This document shows, piece after piece, positions 7,430 through 15,891 of a stretch of DNA of 64,000 nt. Location: positions 372,001 to 436,000 of the forward strand of contig JADJWL010000002.1 of NCBI GenBank assembly GCA_016716385.1, in the 5' to 3' direction. Source of the stretch: Bryobacterales bacterium (GTDB taxonomy: Bacteria; Acidobacteriota; Terriglobia; Bryobacterales; Bryobacteraceae). The position numbers and the translations under genes were made by a program. The notes below the pieces were generated by a model, which saw only the letters and a list, made by a program, of their open reading frames with translations, was not told where the DNA came from and made no database searches. How positions within the stretch are numbered: the first letter of the stretch is position 1; each line of letters starts with the position of its first letter.

Positions 7430-9784
7430 TTGGACTCTCCCCGCCACCCCCCAGGGCGACCCACGATCAGTTGGCCGTTCCTTTACCTGTGCGTCGCTCT
7501 GACGACGCTCGCGACGCTCTTGCTGGAGCTGTCGCTCACGCGCGTCTTCTCGGTGGTCTTCTACTATCACTTCGCGTTTCTGGCGATTTCCATCGCGCTG
7601 TTCGGACTGGGGGCGGGCGGGCTGTTTTCCTACGTGCTCGCCGCCCGGGGGCGGAATCCGTTCGCGACACTCGGGCATTTGAGCGGAGCCAACGCCGGAT
7701 TCGTCGCACTGGCCCTGATCGCGGTTCTGCAACAGAAGGAGGAACTGACCAGCGCCCGGCTGGCCGTCGTCTATTTCGTCACCGCGCTTCCCTTCTTCGT
7801 TTCCGGAGCGATCGTTTCCACCGCCATTTCCGAGACTCTGCGGCGGGTGGACCGCGTCTACTTCTGGGACCTGATCGGCGCCGCGGGCGGCTGTCTGTTG
7901 CTGGTGCCGCTGCTCAACCAGGTCGGGGGTCCAAACACGGTGCTGTGTTCCGCGGTTTTGTTCGCCGTCGCGGCGGCGGTCTGGCACAACATGGCCGGCA
8001 ACGCCTGGGGACGCGTCGGGAGCGTCGCGCTGGCCCTGCTCCTGGTGGGTGTCGTGGTCTTCAACTGGCGCGCGGGATTCATCGACATCCGGTATGCCAA
8101 GGGGCAGAAGCTCGAACAGGAAGAGTTCGTGCGCTGGAACAGTTTTTCCCGCGTGGCGGTGGCTCCGGAAAAAGGTACCGGCCTGAAGACGATCGTCATC
8201 GACGCCGACGCGTCGACCGGCATTGCCTCGTTCGACTTTTCGAGGCTTACGGAGAGCCAGCGCCGGGATCTGCTGTACCAGGGACCGGGGCTGCCCTACG
8301 CGATCCGGCCCGGGGCGGAAACGCTTATCATCGGACCCGGCGGGGGATGGGACGTGGCGCGCGCGCTGGCCACCGGCAGCCGCAGCATCACCGGCGTCGA
8401 GATCAACCCGCTCATCGCCAACACCATCATGAAGGACCGGTTCGCCGCCTACAGCCGGGGGCTATACCTCCGCCGGCAGGTCAACATCGTGGTCGAGGAC
8501 GGGCGCAGCTTCGTGCGGCGGACGGACCAGCGCTATCAGGTGCTCCAGGCGACCCTGGTCGACACCTGGGCCTCCACCGCCGCAGGCGCCTTCGCGTTGT
8601 CGGAGAACAACCTCTATACGGTGGAAGCATTTAAGGATTACCTGCGCTGCCTGACCAATGACGGGCTGATGGCGTTCACCCGGTGGGGGTTCGATCCGCC
8701 GCGGGAATCACTGCGGCTGTTGTCGCTTGCCCGGGCGGCTCTCGATGCCAGCGGCGAACCGGAGCCATGGCGGCACGTGATCGTGGCGCGGGAAGGATCG
8801 GTCGAAGGATGGGGCGCCCGCGACACGGTCATCGTGTCCCGCAAGCCCCTGACGCCCGAGGATCTGCAGAAGGCGCGAGAGACTCTGGCCGAGGGCGGCA
8901 TGGAAGCCGTCTACCTGCCGGACGAGCCGCGCGACAACGCCTTCGACCAGTTCCTGCGCACGCCGGACCCAGAGGGTTTCCAGGCCGAGTACCCCTTCGA
9001 CATCTCTCCGGTCACCGACAACCGCCCATTTTTCTTCTACACGGTGCAGCCGCGCGACCTGTGGGACTTCATCACACAGCAGTCCCGCGCCAGCGCCGAT
9101 TATAAGATCAACCGCGCGGTTCCGCTGCTATTCGGGCTGGTGGCCGTGAGTCTGGCGGCGACATTCGTGGTGCTCGCCTTGCCTCCGCTGGTGTTGCGGA
9201 CAAGCCTGCCGCGGGACCTGGGCGTGATCCGGCAGCTCCTGTTCTTCGTCGCGATCGGCGCGGGCTACATCCTGATCGAGGTCGCACTGATCCAGAAGTT
9301 CGTCCTGCTGCTGGGCCATCCGACGCACGCCCTCACGGTGGTCATCTTCTCAATGCTTGTGTCGAGCGGCCTGGGAAGCTACTGCAGCCGACTCCTGACG
9401 GCATTCGGCGACCGCCTGTGGCACTGTCTGGCCGCGATCGCCCTGCTGGTGGCGGTGTTGGCCGCGATTGTCCCGCCGCTGTTGGCCGCCGGTGTCACCT
9501 GGCCGCAACCTGTGAAGATGGCCGTGACCGTACTGCTGATCTTTCCCGCCGGGTTTCTGATGGGCATGCCGTTTCCCACCGGGCTGCGGCGGCTGGAAAC
9601 GCTCCACGAACCGGCGGTGCGCTGGGCGTGGTCCTTGAATGCGGCCGCGAGCGTCCTCGGGTCCGTGCTGGCGATTGTCCTGGCAATCTACCTGGGCCTG
9701 ATGCAGACCATGCTGATCGGCGCGGCGCTCTACGCCGCCGCAATTCTGACGCTGCGCCCCGCTCCGGCCAAGGCTACGGCTTGA
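7430..9784 (+). CDS. Membrane protein with central spermidine-synthase-like (SAM-binding) domain
   Basis: This 784-residue protein has three parts. An N-terminal membrane region (LSLTRVFSVVFYYHFAFLAI and several more hydrophobic helices) covers about residues 15-215. The middle soluble domain carries a class I methyltransferase-like nucleotide motif (IIGPGGGWDVARAL, near residue 300) with GVEINPLI, as in spermidine synthases. A C-terminal membrane region with six or more helices follows from about 565. This architecture is a widespread fused MFS/spermidine-synthase-like family whose function is not established. True polyamine synthesis is doubtful because the family usually lacks a full set of active-site residues. 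The start is a TTG. No ATG in the same frame lies close upstream, so the exact start is uncertain. Confidence 0.82.
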   Translation: MDSPRHPPGRPTISWPFLYLCVALTTLATLLLELSLTRVFSVVFYYHFAFLAISIALFGLGAGGLFSYVLAARGRNPFATLGHLSGANAGFVALALIAVLQQKEELTSARLAVVYFVTALPFFVSGAIVSTAISETLRRVDRVYFWDLIGAAGGCLLLVPLLNQVGGPNTVLCSAVLFAVAAAVWHNMAGNAWGRVGSVALALLLVGVVVFNWRAGFIDIRYAKGQKLEQEEFVRWNSFSRVAVAPEKGTGLKTIVIDADASTGIASFDFSRLTESQRRDLLYQGPGLPYAIRPGAETLIIGPGGGWDVARALATGSRSITGVEINPLIANTIMKDRFAAYSRGLYLRRQVNIVVEDGRSFVRRTDQRYQVLQATLVDTWASTAAGAFALSENNLYTVEAFKDYLRCLTNDGLMAFTRWGFDPPRESLRLLSLARAALDASGEPEPWRHVIVAREGSVEGWGARDTVIVSRKPLTPEDLQKARETLAEGGMEAVYLPDEPRDNAFDQFLRTPDPEGFQAEYPFDISPVTDNRPFFFYTVQPRDLWDFITQQSRASADYKINRAVPLLFGLVAVSLAATFVVLALPPLVLRTSLPRDLGVIRQLLFFVAIGAGYILIEVALIQKFVLLLGHPTHALTVVIFSMLVSSGLGSYCSRLLTAFGDRLWHCLAAIALLVAVLAAIVPPLLAAGVTWPQPVKMAVTVLLIFPAGFLMGMPFPTGLRRLETLHEPAVRWAWSLNAAASVLGSVLAIVLAIYLGLMQTMLIGAALYAAAILTLRPAPAKATA

Positions 9785-11000
9785 CCGCGATGATGGAGAT
9801 TTCTTCGAGCTTCGGCCAGCGACCCCGGTCGTCGGGTTGGCGCGTCACCGGCGGAACCGGCTGGACCGTGGTGCGGGTCGGCGGGGCATCCTTGAAAAAG
9901 CTGCCGTAGACTGCGTTCATCTTCTGGAATTCGTCCAGATTGTCGACGTAGACGTTGCTCTTGACGACGTGCGAGAAGTTGAGCCCCGCTTCCTCCAGAC
10001 CGTCGAGCAGGTTCCGCATCGTCTGGCGCACTTGGTTTTCGACGCTTTCGGCGTAGATGCCGCTGTTCGGTCCCGGAATAAAGCCGGACTTCGCCGAGCA
10101 GTAGTAGGTGTCGCCCGCCCAGACACAAGCACTGGCCGTGGGGCTCGGCGCCATATTCTTCGGCCGCACCGCGCGGCGCTTCTTCAGATCGCGCACGGCG
10201 ATGCCGGTGAACTCAATATTCGCCCCGTTCGGCAGGCTGTTCACGCGAATCGTCGCCCGCGCCGGCGTGTTCCCGAACTCAAAGTGCTTGGCGTAGACCT
10301 CGTTCATGATGTTCATCGGCATTTTCTCGGTGAGGTAAGGGTTGACGAACACCATGTTCCGGAAGTCCATGCCCGCCGCTTTGAGGGTTTCCCGGAGTCG
10401 GTTCAGCGAAAGCTGCACCTGCTCGGCGGGGTCGTCCGGGACCCTGCCCGTGTTGACATCGCGGCCGAGAAACCCGGAGAGATACAAGCGGTCATTGTCC
10501 ACGAGAATCGCGGGGGCCAGCGCCATGTGCGCGGGATAGCCGGGAGGCACGATCGCCTTCTTCTTTTTGAGATCGCGGATGGCGACAGCCGAGATCTCGA
10601 TCGGGGTGTTCGTGGGCATGCGGTAGACGCCGATCGTCGCCCGTGCCGGGGGATTCTTCGGGAAGAACTCCGACCACACCTGGTCGAAGGCCTTGTAGTT
10701 CTCCGACTTGTCCAGGTAGACCTGCGTGTAGACCACGTGCTCCATCGTCAGTCCCGCCGCCTCAACGACCAGTTGCACGTTGCGGAAGCACTGCCGCGCC
10801 TGTCCTTCGAAGGTGGAGGCGAACCTGCCCTCGGGGTCGCGGGCGCCCTGGCCCGACGTGTAGAGGTACTCTCCCACGAAAATTCCGGGACTGTACGGCC
10901 CGACGGGCTTCGGACCAACGTCGGGAACGATGACTTTCTTTTCGGCGGCGCCGGCGGCGACAGCCAGCGCGAATAGCAGAGTGAGGACCGTGGTTTTCAT
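9774..11000 (-). CDS. Secreted protein with three tandem RidA (YjgF/UK114) domains
   Basis: I choose the ATG giving MKTTVLTLLFALAVAAGAA, a clear signal peptide, rather than more upstream in-frame codons. The 408-residue product has three consecutive RidA domains at about 25-145, 155-275 and 285-400. Each carries the family core (for example LYTSGQGARDPEG, LYLSGFLGRDVNTG) and the conserved Arg of the RidA active-site strand (PPARATIGV, TPARATIRV, PPTRTTVQP). Linkers after domains 1 and 2 are similar (IRDLKKKKAIVP and VRDLKKRRAVRP), consistent with internal duplication. Classical RidA is a cytosolic homotrimer of about 130-residue subunits that hydrolyses reactive enamines and imines. A one-chain pseudo-trimer with a signal peptide implies export to periplasm or outside. 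The gene overlaps the end of the convergent membrane protein gene by 11 bases. Confidence 0.85.
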   Translation of the reverse strand: MKTTVLTLLFALAVAAGAAEKKVIVPDVGPKPVGPYSPGIFVGEYLYTSGQGARDPEGRFASTFEGQARQCFRNVQLVVEAAGLTMEHVVYTQVYLDKSENYKAFDQVWSEFFPKNPPARATIGVYRMPTNTPIEISAVAIRDLKKKKAIVPPGYPAHMALAPAILVDNDRLYLSGFLGRDVNTGRVPDDPAEQVQLSLNRLRETLKAAGMDFRNMVFVNPYLTEKMPMNIMNEVYAKHFEFGNTPARATIRVNSLPNGANIEFTGIAVRDLKKRRAVRPKNMAPSPTASACVWAGDTYYCSAKSGFIPGPNSGIYAESVENQVRQTMRNLLDGLEEAGLNFSHVVKSNVYVDNLDEFQKMNAVYGSFFKDAPPTRTTVQPVPPVTRQPDDRGRWPKLEEISIIAVKP

Positions 11001-11073
11001 AAGCCTGGGTGAACTCCTGGGAGTCCCGCTATGATACCGCTCCATGCCCTGTCCATGCGATACGCTGGGTGCG

Positions 11074-12258
11074 ATGAACCGGAGAGTGTTCCTGATGTCA
11101 GGCGCGGCATGGGCACAAGCGCCATCGAAACGCGTGCAGATCGGCGTCATCGGCAGCGGCGGCCGCGGGACGTACGTCATGACCGTGATGCAGAAGGATC
11201 CCGACGTCCGCATCGGCGGCGTCTGCGACGTCTACGAGCCGAACCTGGAGCGGGCGCTCGGCGAAGCCGCCAGGGTTCAAGGCTCGGCCCCGAGGGCGTA
11301 CCGCAACTACCGGGCTCTGCTCGACGACCGGGAGATCGACGCCGTGCTGATCGCGACGCCGGAACACTGGCACCACCGGCAGGTCCTTGACGCGCTGGCC
11401 GCGGGTAAGGATGTCTACGTCGAGAAGCCCCTCTGCCAGACGCCGGAACAAGGCGTGGACCTGATCGACGCCGAGGCGCGGTCGAAGAACATTGTCCAGG
11501 TCGGGATGCAGCGCCGCAGCTACGACCTGTATCTGGAAGCGCGGAAGGTAGTGGCCGCCGGGACCCTCGGCAACGTCCGCATGGTGCGCTCGTGGTGGCT
11601 GAACAACCACCTCGGCGGAGCGGCGGACGTGAAGCTCACCGGACCGCTTGACTGGGAACAATGGCAGGGTCCGGCTCCGCGGCGCGTGCCACTCAATCCG
11701 CACCTCTTCCGCAACTGGCGGCACTACCGCGACTACGCCGGCGGCATCATGGCGGATCAGGGTGCGCACGTCTTCGACGGGATTCACCTGCTGATGGGAG
11801 CGGGGTATCCGGCGGCGGTGACCGCCGCGGCCGGGCGGCCGCACAAACCGCTGGTAGACACTCCGGAATCGGTCGTGGTCAACGCCGAATACCCGGAGGA
11901 TTTCCTCGGGGTGTTCTCGATCAATTACGCCGCGATGCGCTACCAGTCCCGCAACGATCAGTTGAACCAACTGGATGGCGACGAAGCGCGGATGGACATC
12001 GGGCGGGAGGAATTCCGCGTGTACGCGGCGGGCGCGGAGGAGACTCCGGCGATCGAACGCCGGTCTGAGCGCGGCTTCGGCTACGCGACGACGCTGCATG
12101 TGGCGAACTTTCTCGAATGCGTCCGCACGCGCCGGACTCCTACCGCGCCGATGGCGCTGGGCTTCCAGGCCGCGCTGGTCACGCAACTGGCTAACTTGTC
12201 GCTGCGCCACGGACGCCGGATGCGGTGGAACGCTCAGGCGCGGCGGGTTGAGACGTAG
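11074..12258 (+). CDS. Exported Gfo/Idh/MocA family oxidoreductase
   Basis: The start at 11074 gives MNRRVFLMSGAAWAQA, an N-terminus with Tat-like twin arginines and a short hydrophobic stretch. Residues 21-32 (VQIGVIGSGGRG) form the NAD(P)-binding Rossmann motif. EKPLCQTPEQG is the usual EKP motif that contacts cofactor and substrate. A C-terminal alpha/beta domain follows, with EWHHR-like motifs in the loop (TPEHWHHRQVLDALAAG). Members oxidise or reduce sugars and inositols, or act as glycosidases through a redox mechanism. The 394-residue length is typical. This exported subtype is very common in Acidobacteriota and Planctomycetes. It is divergent from the RidA gene and has a convergent gene 2 bases after its stop. 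Confidence 0.88.
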   Translation: MNRRVFLMSGAAWAQAPSKRVQIGVIGSGGRGTYVMTVMQKDPDVRIGGVCDVYEPNLERALGEAARVQGSAPRAYRNYRALLDDREIDAVLIATPEHWHHRQVLDALAAGKDVYVEKPLCQTPEQGVDLIDAEARSKNIVQVGMQRRSYDLYLEARKVVAAGTLGNVRMVRSWWLNNHLGGAADVKLTGPLDWEQWQGPAPRRVPLNPHLFRNWRHYRDYAGGIMADQGAHVFDGIHLLMGAGYPAAVTAAAGRPHKPLVDTPESVVVNAEYPEDFLGVFSINYAAMRYQSRNDQLNQLDGDEARMDIGREEFRVYAAGAEETPAIERRSERGFGYATTLHVANFLECVRTRRTPTAPMALGFQAALVTQLANLSLRHGRRMRWNAQARRVET

Positions 12259-12260
12259 CG

Positions 12261-12758
12261 CTACTCCTTGCTCCTAAGGATCAGGCGCCCGGAAAGGAGG
12301 ACCAGGACTGCCAGCTTCGCCAGTTCCAGCGACGAGTAAGCGCCGTGGAGGCGTCCGAAGCGCGCCCGCTCCGGAGACAGACCCGCGGAGAAATCGAGCT
12401 CGCGTCCCAGCCTGGCGATTTCGGGAGAGAGAAAGAAGTGTTCGATCAGGGTGACCAGAAGCAGCGCCGCCGCAGCGATCAGAGCCCACCGGCTGGATCG
12501 CATGCCGGCCGCGACGGCGCCCATCAGCCCAAGGCCCAGGACGATCTGTGCCCTCTCCCATTGGGAGAAGAACCAGGCGTTGAGTTCGCCGGCGTGGAAC
12601 CGTAGAAGACCATACGTCTCCTGTTTGGAGAGAGAGGTTCGCGCGGCGGCGTGGGGGTCGGCGGCCGCCCGGAAGTTTCTGGTGGCGACCGTGAACATGA
12701 AGAGGGCTCCCGCGAGCCAGGCACCGAGAAGCCAGCAGGCAATCCGTTTCGAAATCAT
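12261..12758 (-). CDS. Small integral membrane protein, DUF4149-like
   Basis: This 165-residue protein has four predicted membrane segments: residues 5-24 (IACWLLGAWLAGALFMFTVA), about 72-84, about 90-107 (ALIAAAALLLVTLIEHFF) and about 145-160. The loop motif RARFGRLHGAYSSLELAKL near the C-terminus, with a histidine and tyrosine after a basic patch, resembles DUF4149/TMEM205-like membrane proteins. Function is unknown. It is divergent from the HDOD gene, and its 3' end lies 2 bases from the end of the convergent oxidoreductase gene. Confidence 0.7.
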   Translation of the reverse strand: MISKRIACWLLGAWLAGALFMFTVATRNFRAAADPHAAARTSLSKQETYGLLRFHAGELNAWFFSQWERAQIVLGLGLMGAVAAGMRSSRWALIAAAALLLVTLIEHFFLSPEIARLGRELDFSAGLSPERARFGRLHGAYSSLELAKLAVLVLLSGRLILRSKE

Positions 12759-12824
12759 CGTTCCTTCGAATCTAGCAGCCTAATGCCGCCTGATGGGTCC
12801 GCCGATGGGAACGTAGAGGTGCCC

Positions 12825-13700
12825 ATGCAGACCGTTCCTCAGAGTTCCGACCCAGCCGCGGCGCCAGTCGCCGCCCCGCCGCCTCAGCGCCCTTGGGTCC
12901 TCAAGAGCTTACCGCCCTTCCCCTCGGTGGCGATGCGCCTGTTGGAAGTGCTTGCTCAGGAGAAACTGCACATCAAGGACGTGGTGGAACTGGTGCGGAT
13001 GGATCCGGCATTCGGGGCCGAGATCCTGCGCCTCGCCAACTCGGCGGCCTACGGCTTCCGCTCGCAGATCGACAGCCTGAGCCATGCGATGGTGCTTCTC
13101 GGCACCGAACGCGTGCGGTCCCTGACGTTGACGGTGGCGATGAACACGTATTTGAAGCGGGCGTTCCGGGACGAGGATTTGCGGGCGTGCTGGCACCACA
13201 GCTTGGCCACGGCGTTTCTGTCCGGAACGCTTGCCGCTCCCGCGTCGATGAACATGGATCGCGCCTATACGGCGGGACTGCTCCACGACGTGGGGCGGCT
13301 GGCCCTTCTGGCGGGCTATCCCGTAGAGTACTCCAACCTCATTGCGGTGGCCAATGAGAACCACCTCGACATCATGGCAGTCGAGCGTGGGATGTTCGAT
13401 ATCGATCACGCCGAGGCGGGCCGATGGCTGGCGGACGAATGGAGGTTCCCCACCGAGTTGCGCGACGTGATCGCCACGCACCATCTGGCTGACCCGAAGG
13501 GTCGGCTCACGCTCGCGGCTGTAATCGGCCTGGCATGCCGGTTGGCGGCCATTCTCGGCTTCGGCGTGATCCGGCCGCTTCGGGATGCGTGCTATGAGGA
13601 TGTCCTGCGGGACATCCCGGAGAACCTCCGCGCCGGTCTACCGGAGGAGACGACACTGCGGGAGAGAATCGAGCGGAAAGTCAACGCATTCGCGGGGTAA
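12825..13700 (+). CDS. HDOD domain signalling protein
   Basis: Two in-frame ATGs are possible, 12783 and 12825. I prefer 12825 because GAGG lies five bases upstream, giving 291 residues. After a Pro/Ala-rich N-terminus, residues from about 30 (LKSLPPFPSVAMRLLEVLAQ) begin an HDOD domain, with the landmark segments MDPAFGAEILRLANSAAYG, LGTERVRSLTLTVAM, HSLATAF and AYTAGLLHDVGRLALL. HDOD domains are relatives of HD phosphohydrolases that usually act as non-catalytic signalling modules in two-component or c-di-GMP pathways. The HD pair is present (LLHDVG), so residual hydrolase activity cannot be excluded. No partner domain (GGDEF, EAL, receiver) is attached. Confidence 0.88.
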   Translation: MQTVPQSSDPAAAPVAAPPPQRPWVLKSLPPFPSVAMRLLEVLAQEKLHIKDVVELVRMDPAFGAEILRLANSAAYGFRSQIDSLSHAMVLLGTERVRSLTLTVAMNTYLKRAFRDEDLRACWHHSLATAFLSGTLAAPASMNMDRAYTAGLLHDVGRLALLAGYPVEYSNLIAVANENHLDIMAVERGMFDIDHAEAGRWLADEWRFPTELRDVIATHHLADPKGRLTLAAVIGLACRLAAILGFGVIRPLRDACYEDVLRDIPENLRAGLPEETTLRERIERKVNAFAG

Positions 13701-13730
13701 GCGCGCCTGGAAATTGCTAGGCTGGTGCTC

Positions 13731-14264
13731 ATGCACTGGCTCCTGGTGACCTTGCTTTTGCTGGCAGCGATGCCGGCCAGTCTATCCGGGCAGCCGCCCG
13801 AAGGGCTGGGACGCGGCTGGAGCGGCGAGTTCGAGCACGCCGCAAGGCAGCTCGTCTCCCTCGCCGAGGCGACACCCGCGGACAAGTTCGCGTTCCGTCC
13901 CGCTCCCGGTGTCCGCTCCACCAGCGAAGTGTATATGCACGTGGCCGCTGGCAGCTACTGGCTGCTGGCGCAGGCCGGCGTCAAGCCTGGAGGCGCCCAC
14001 TGGCCCAAAGAAATTCCGCCAGATATCGAGAAGAAGGTGACCGGCAAAGCAGAGGTCGTGCGGTGGCTGAAGGACTCGCTGGCCGCAGTCCGGGCGTCGC
14101 ACAGCACCGTGAATGGCGCCCGTACGGTCAAGTTCGTCGGAGCCGAGGTGCCAGCGGCCCACGTGCTGCTCCGGCTACTCGTCCATAACCACGAGCACAT
14201 GGGCCAGGCAGTCGCGTACGCCCGCATGAGCGGCGTAACGCCGCCCTGGTCGCGAGAGCCCTAA
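13731..14264 (+). CDS. Secreted DinB-like (DinB/YfiT superfamily) protein
   Basis: The ATG at 13731 gives a 177-residue protein with a signal peptide (MHWLLVTLLLLAAMPASLSG). A GTG six bases upstream is an alternative start. The mature region is a DinB-type four-helix bundle with typical spacing: FEHAARQLVSLAEATPADKF, then RSTSEVYMHVAAGSYWLL and a C-terminal HNHEHMGQAVAYARMSG. Metal-binding histidines are expected in the MHV and HNHEH segments. DinB-like proteins include bacillithiol and mycothiol transferases and other metal-dependent thiol enzymes. Exported members are frequent in Acidobacteriota and uncharacterised. The convergent citramalate synthase gene ends 9 bases away. Confidence 0.86.
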   Translation: MHWLLVTLLLLAAMPASLSGQPPEGLGRGWSGEFEHAARQLVSLAEATPADKFAFRPAPGVRSTSEVYMHVAAGSYWLLAQAGVKPGGAHWPKEIPPDIEKKVTGKAEVVRWLKDSLAAVRASHSTVNGARTVKFVGAEVPAAHVLLRLLVHNHEHMGQAVAYARMSGVTPPWSREP

Positions 14265-14273
14265 ATCGGCGGA

Positions 14274-15884
14274 CTAGACGCCCCAGCAGTAATCTTCCAC
14301 CGCCTTCTCGATTGCCTCGTCTTTCTCCGTGAGGCGCATCAGTTCCAGGCGGATTGCGTCGACTAGCGCGCTCCAGCTCGCTTCGATCACGTTCTCCGAA
14401 ACGCCCACGGTCGACCAGGAGCGCCGGTGGTCGCTCCATTCAACGAGCACACGCACCTTCGCCGCGGTCCCCTTCTTCGAATCGAGCACGCGTACCTTGT
14501 AATCGGTGAGCCGGACTTCCGAAATCGACGGGTAGAGCTTCGACAGGCAACGGCGTAGCGCCACGTCGAGCGCGTTCACCGGCCCGTGACCGTCCGCGGT
14601 CGCCGTCTGGACGCCATCCCGCACCCGCAGCGTCACCGTGGCCACGGAGTGCGAGGCAGCCGAACCCTGCATCCGCGTCGATACCTCGTAGCTCTCGACG
14701 TCGAAGAAATGCAGACCCGGGTGCAGCGCTTCCCAAACGAGCAGTTCGAAGCTGCCTTCGGCCGCTTCGAGTTCGTAGCCCTCGTACTCCATCTGCTTGA
14801 TGCGTTCGAGCAGCTCACGCCGGGCGTCTTCGGTGAGACGGTCGGCCAGGCCATGCTGCTTCAGCTTGTAAAGGATATTGCTGCGGCCTGAGAGGTCGCT
14901 GACCAGCACCCGCTGATGATTTCCGACCGCTTTGGGTGAAATGTGCTCGTAGGTGGCCGAGTCCTTCAACACGGCCGAGACGTGAATGCCGCCCTTGTGC
15001 GCGAACGCGCTCTGGCCGACGAACGGCTGGTCGCGGCGCAGCGGCAGGTTGGCCAGTTCCGCGATAAACCGGGCTACGGAAGTCAGCCCCTGCAGGCGCT
15101 CTTCGCCGACCACCGTGTGCCCCAGCTTCAGTTCCAGGTTGGCGATGATCGAGCACAGGTTGGCGTTGCCACAGCGTTCGCCGTACCCGTTCATGCAGCC
15201 CTGAACATGCGTAAATCCCTGCTCGATCGCCGCGACGGCGTTGGCCACCGCGACGTCCGCATCGTTGTGGCTGTGGATGCCGAGCACACCGTCGAAGCGG
15301 CTGCGCACGTCGGCGCAGATTTCGGTCAGCCGGCCGGTGAGCGTGCCGCCGTTGGTATCGCACAGCACGAGCACGTCGGCGCCGGCCTTCTGCGCGGCTT
15401 CGAGCGTACGCAGAGCGAACGCCGGGTTGTGGATATAGCCGTCGAAGAAATGCTCGGCGTCGTACACAACCTCACGGCCGTGATCCTTGATGTAGCGCAC
15501 GGTCTCGGAGATCATGCGCAGATTCTCTTCCTCTGTCACACCCAGAGCGCGCTGGGTGTGCAGCTCCCAGCTCTTTCCGAAGATGGACACGGTGGGTGTC
15601 TCCGCCTCGATCAGCTTGCGGACATTGCGGTCTTCTTCGACCGAGTTCCGCGCGAAGCGGGTGGAGCCGAAGGCCGTGAGGCGCGCGTGGCCCAGTTTCA
15701 GGTCACGCGCGCGCCGGAAAAATTCCTCGTCCTTCGGGTTGGAGCCAGGCCAGCCGCCCTCAATATAGTCGATACCAAGCTCGTCGAGCTTCTGTGCAAT
15801 GACGAGCTTGTCATCGACGGAGAAGGAGACGGCCTCTCCCTGCGTGCCGTCCCGAAGAGTGGTATCGAATGTGAGGATCTTCAT
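14274..15884 (-). CDS. cimA: (R)-citramalate synthase
   Basis: This 536-residue protein belongs to the LeuA-like DRE-TIM metallolyase family. The family signature FDTTLRDGTQG is at residues 6-16, with IEGGWPGSNPKDEEFF, VLCDTNGGTLTGR, GIHSHNDADVAVANA (metal-binding His pair) and GCMNGYGERCGNANL. GGWPGSNPKD and the length, with the regulatory C-terminal domain from about residue 380, fit the TIGR00977-type citramalate synthase rather than isopropylmalate synthase. It condenses pyruvate and acetyl-CoA to (R)-citramalate, the first step of the threonine-independent route to 2-oxobutyrate and isoleucine. It is the last gene of the ilvB-ilvN-ilvC-cimA operon, 7 bases after ilvC, so it is likely under the ilv attenuator at 19269-19446. 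Confidence 0.92.
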   Translation of the reverse strand: MKILTFDTTLRDGTQGEAVSFSVDDKLVIAQKLDELGIDYIEGGWPGSNPKDEEFFRRARDLKLGHARLTAFGSTRFARNSVEEDRNVRKLIEAETPTVSIFGKSWELHTQRALGVTEEENLRMISETVRYIKDHGREVVYDAEHFFDGYIHNPAFALRTLEAAQKAGADVLVLCDTNGGTLTGRLTEICADVRSRFDGVLGIHSHNDADVAVANAVAAIEQGFTHVQGCMNGYGERCGNANLCSIIANLELKLGHTVVGEERLQGLTSVARFIAELANLPLRRDQPFVGQSAFAHKGGIHVSAVLKDSATYEHISPKAVGNHQRVLVSDLSGRSNILYKLKQHGLADRLTEDARRELLERIKQMEYEGYELEAAEGSFELLVWEALHPGLHFFDVESYEVSTRMQGSAASHSVATVTLRVRDGVQTATADGHGPVNALDVALRRCLSKLYPSISEVRLTDYKVRVLDSKKGTAAKVRVLVEWSDHRRSWSTVGVSENVIEASWSALVDAIRLELMRLTEKDEAIEKAVEDYCWGV

Positions 15885-15891
15885 GGTGACC

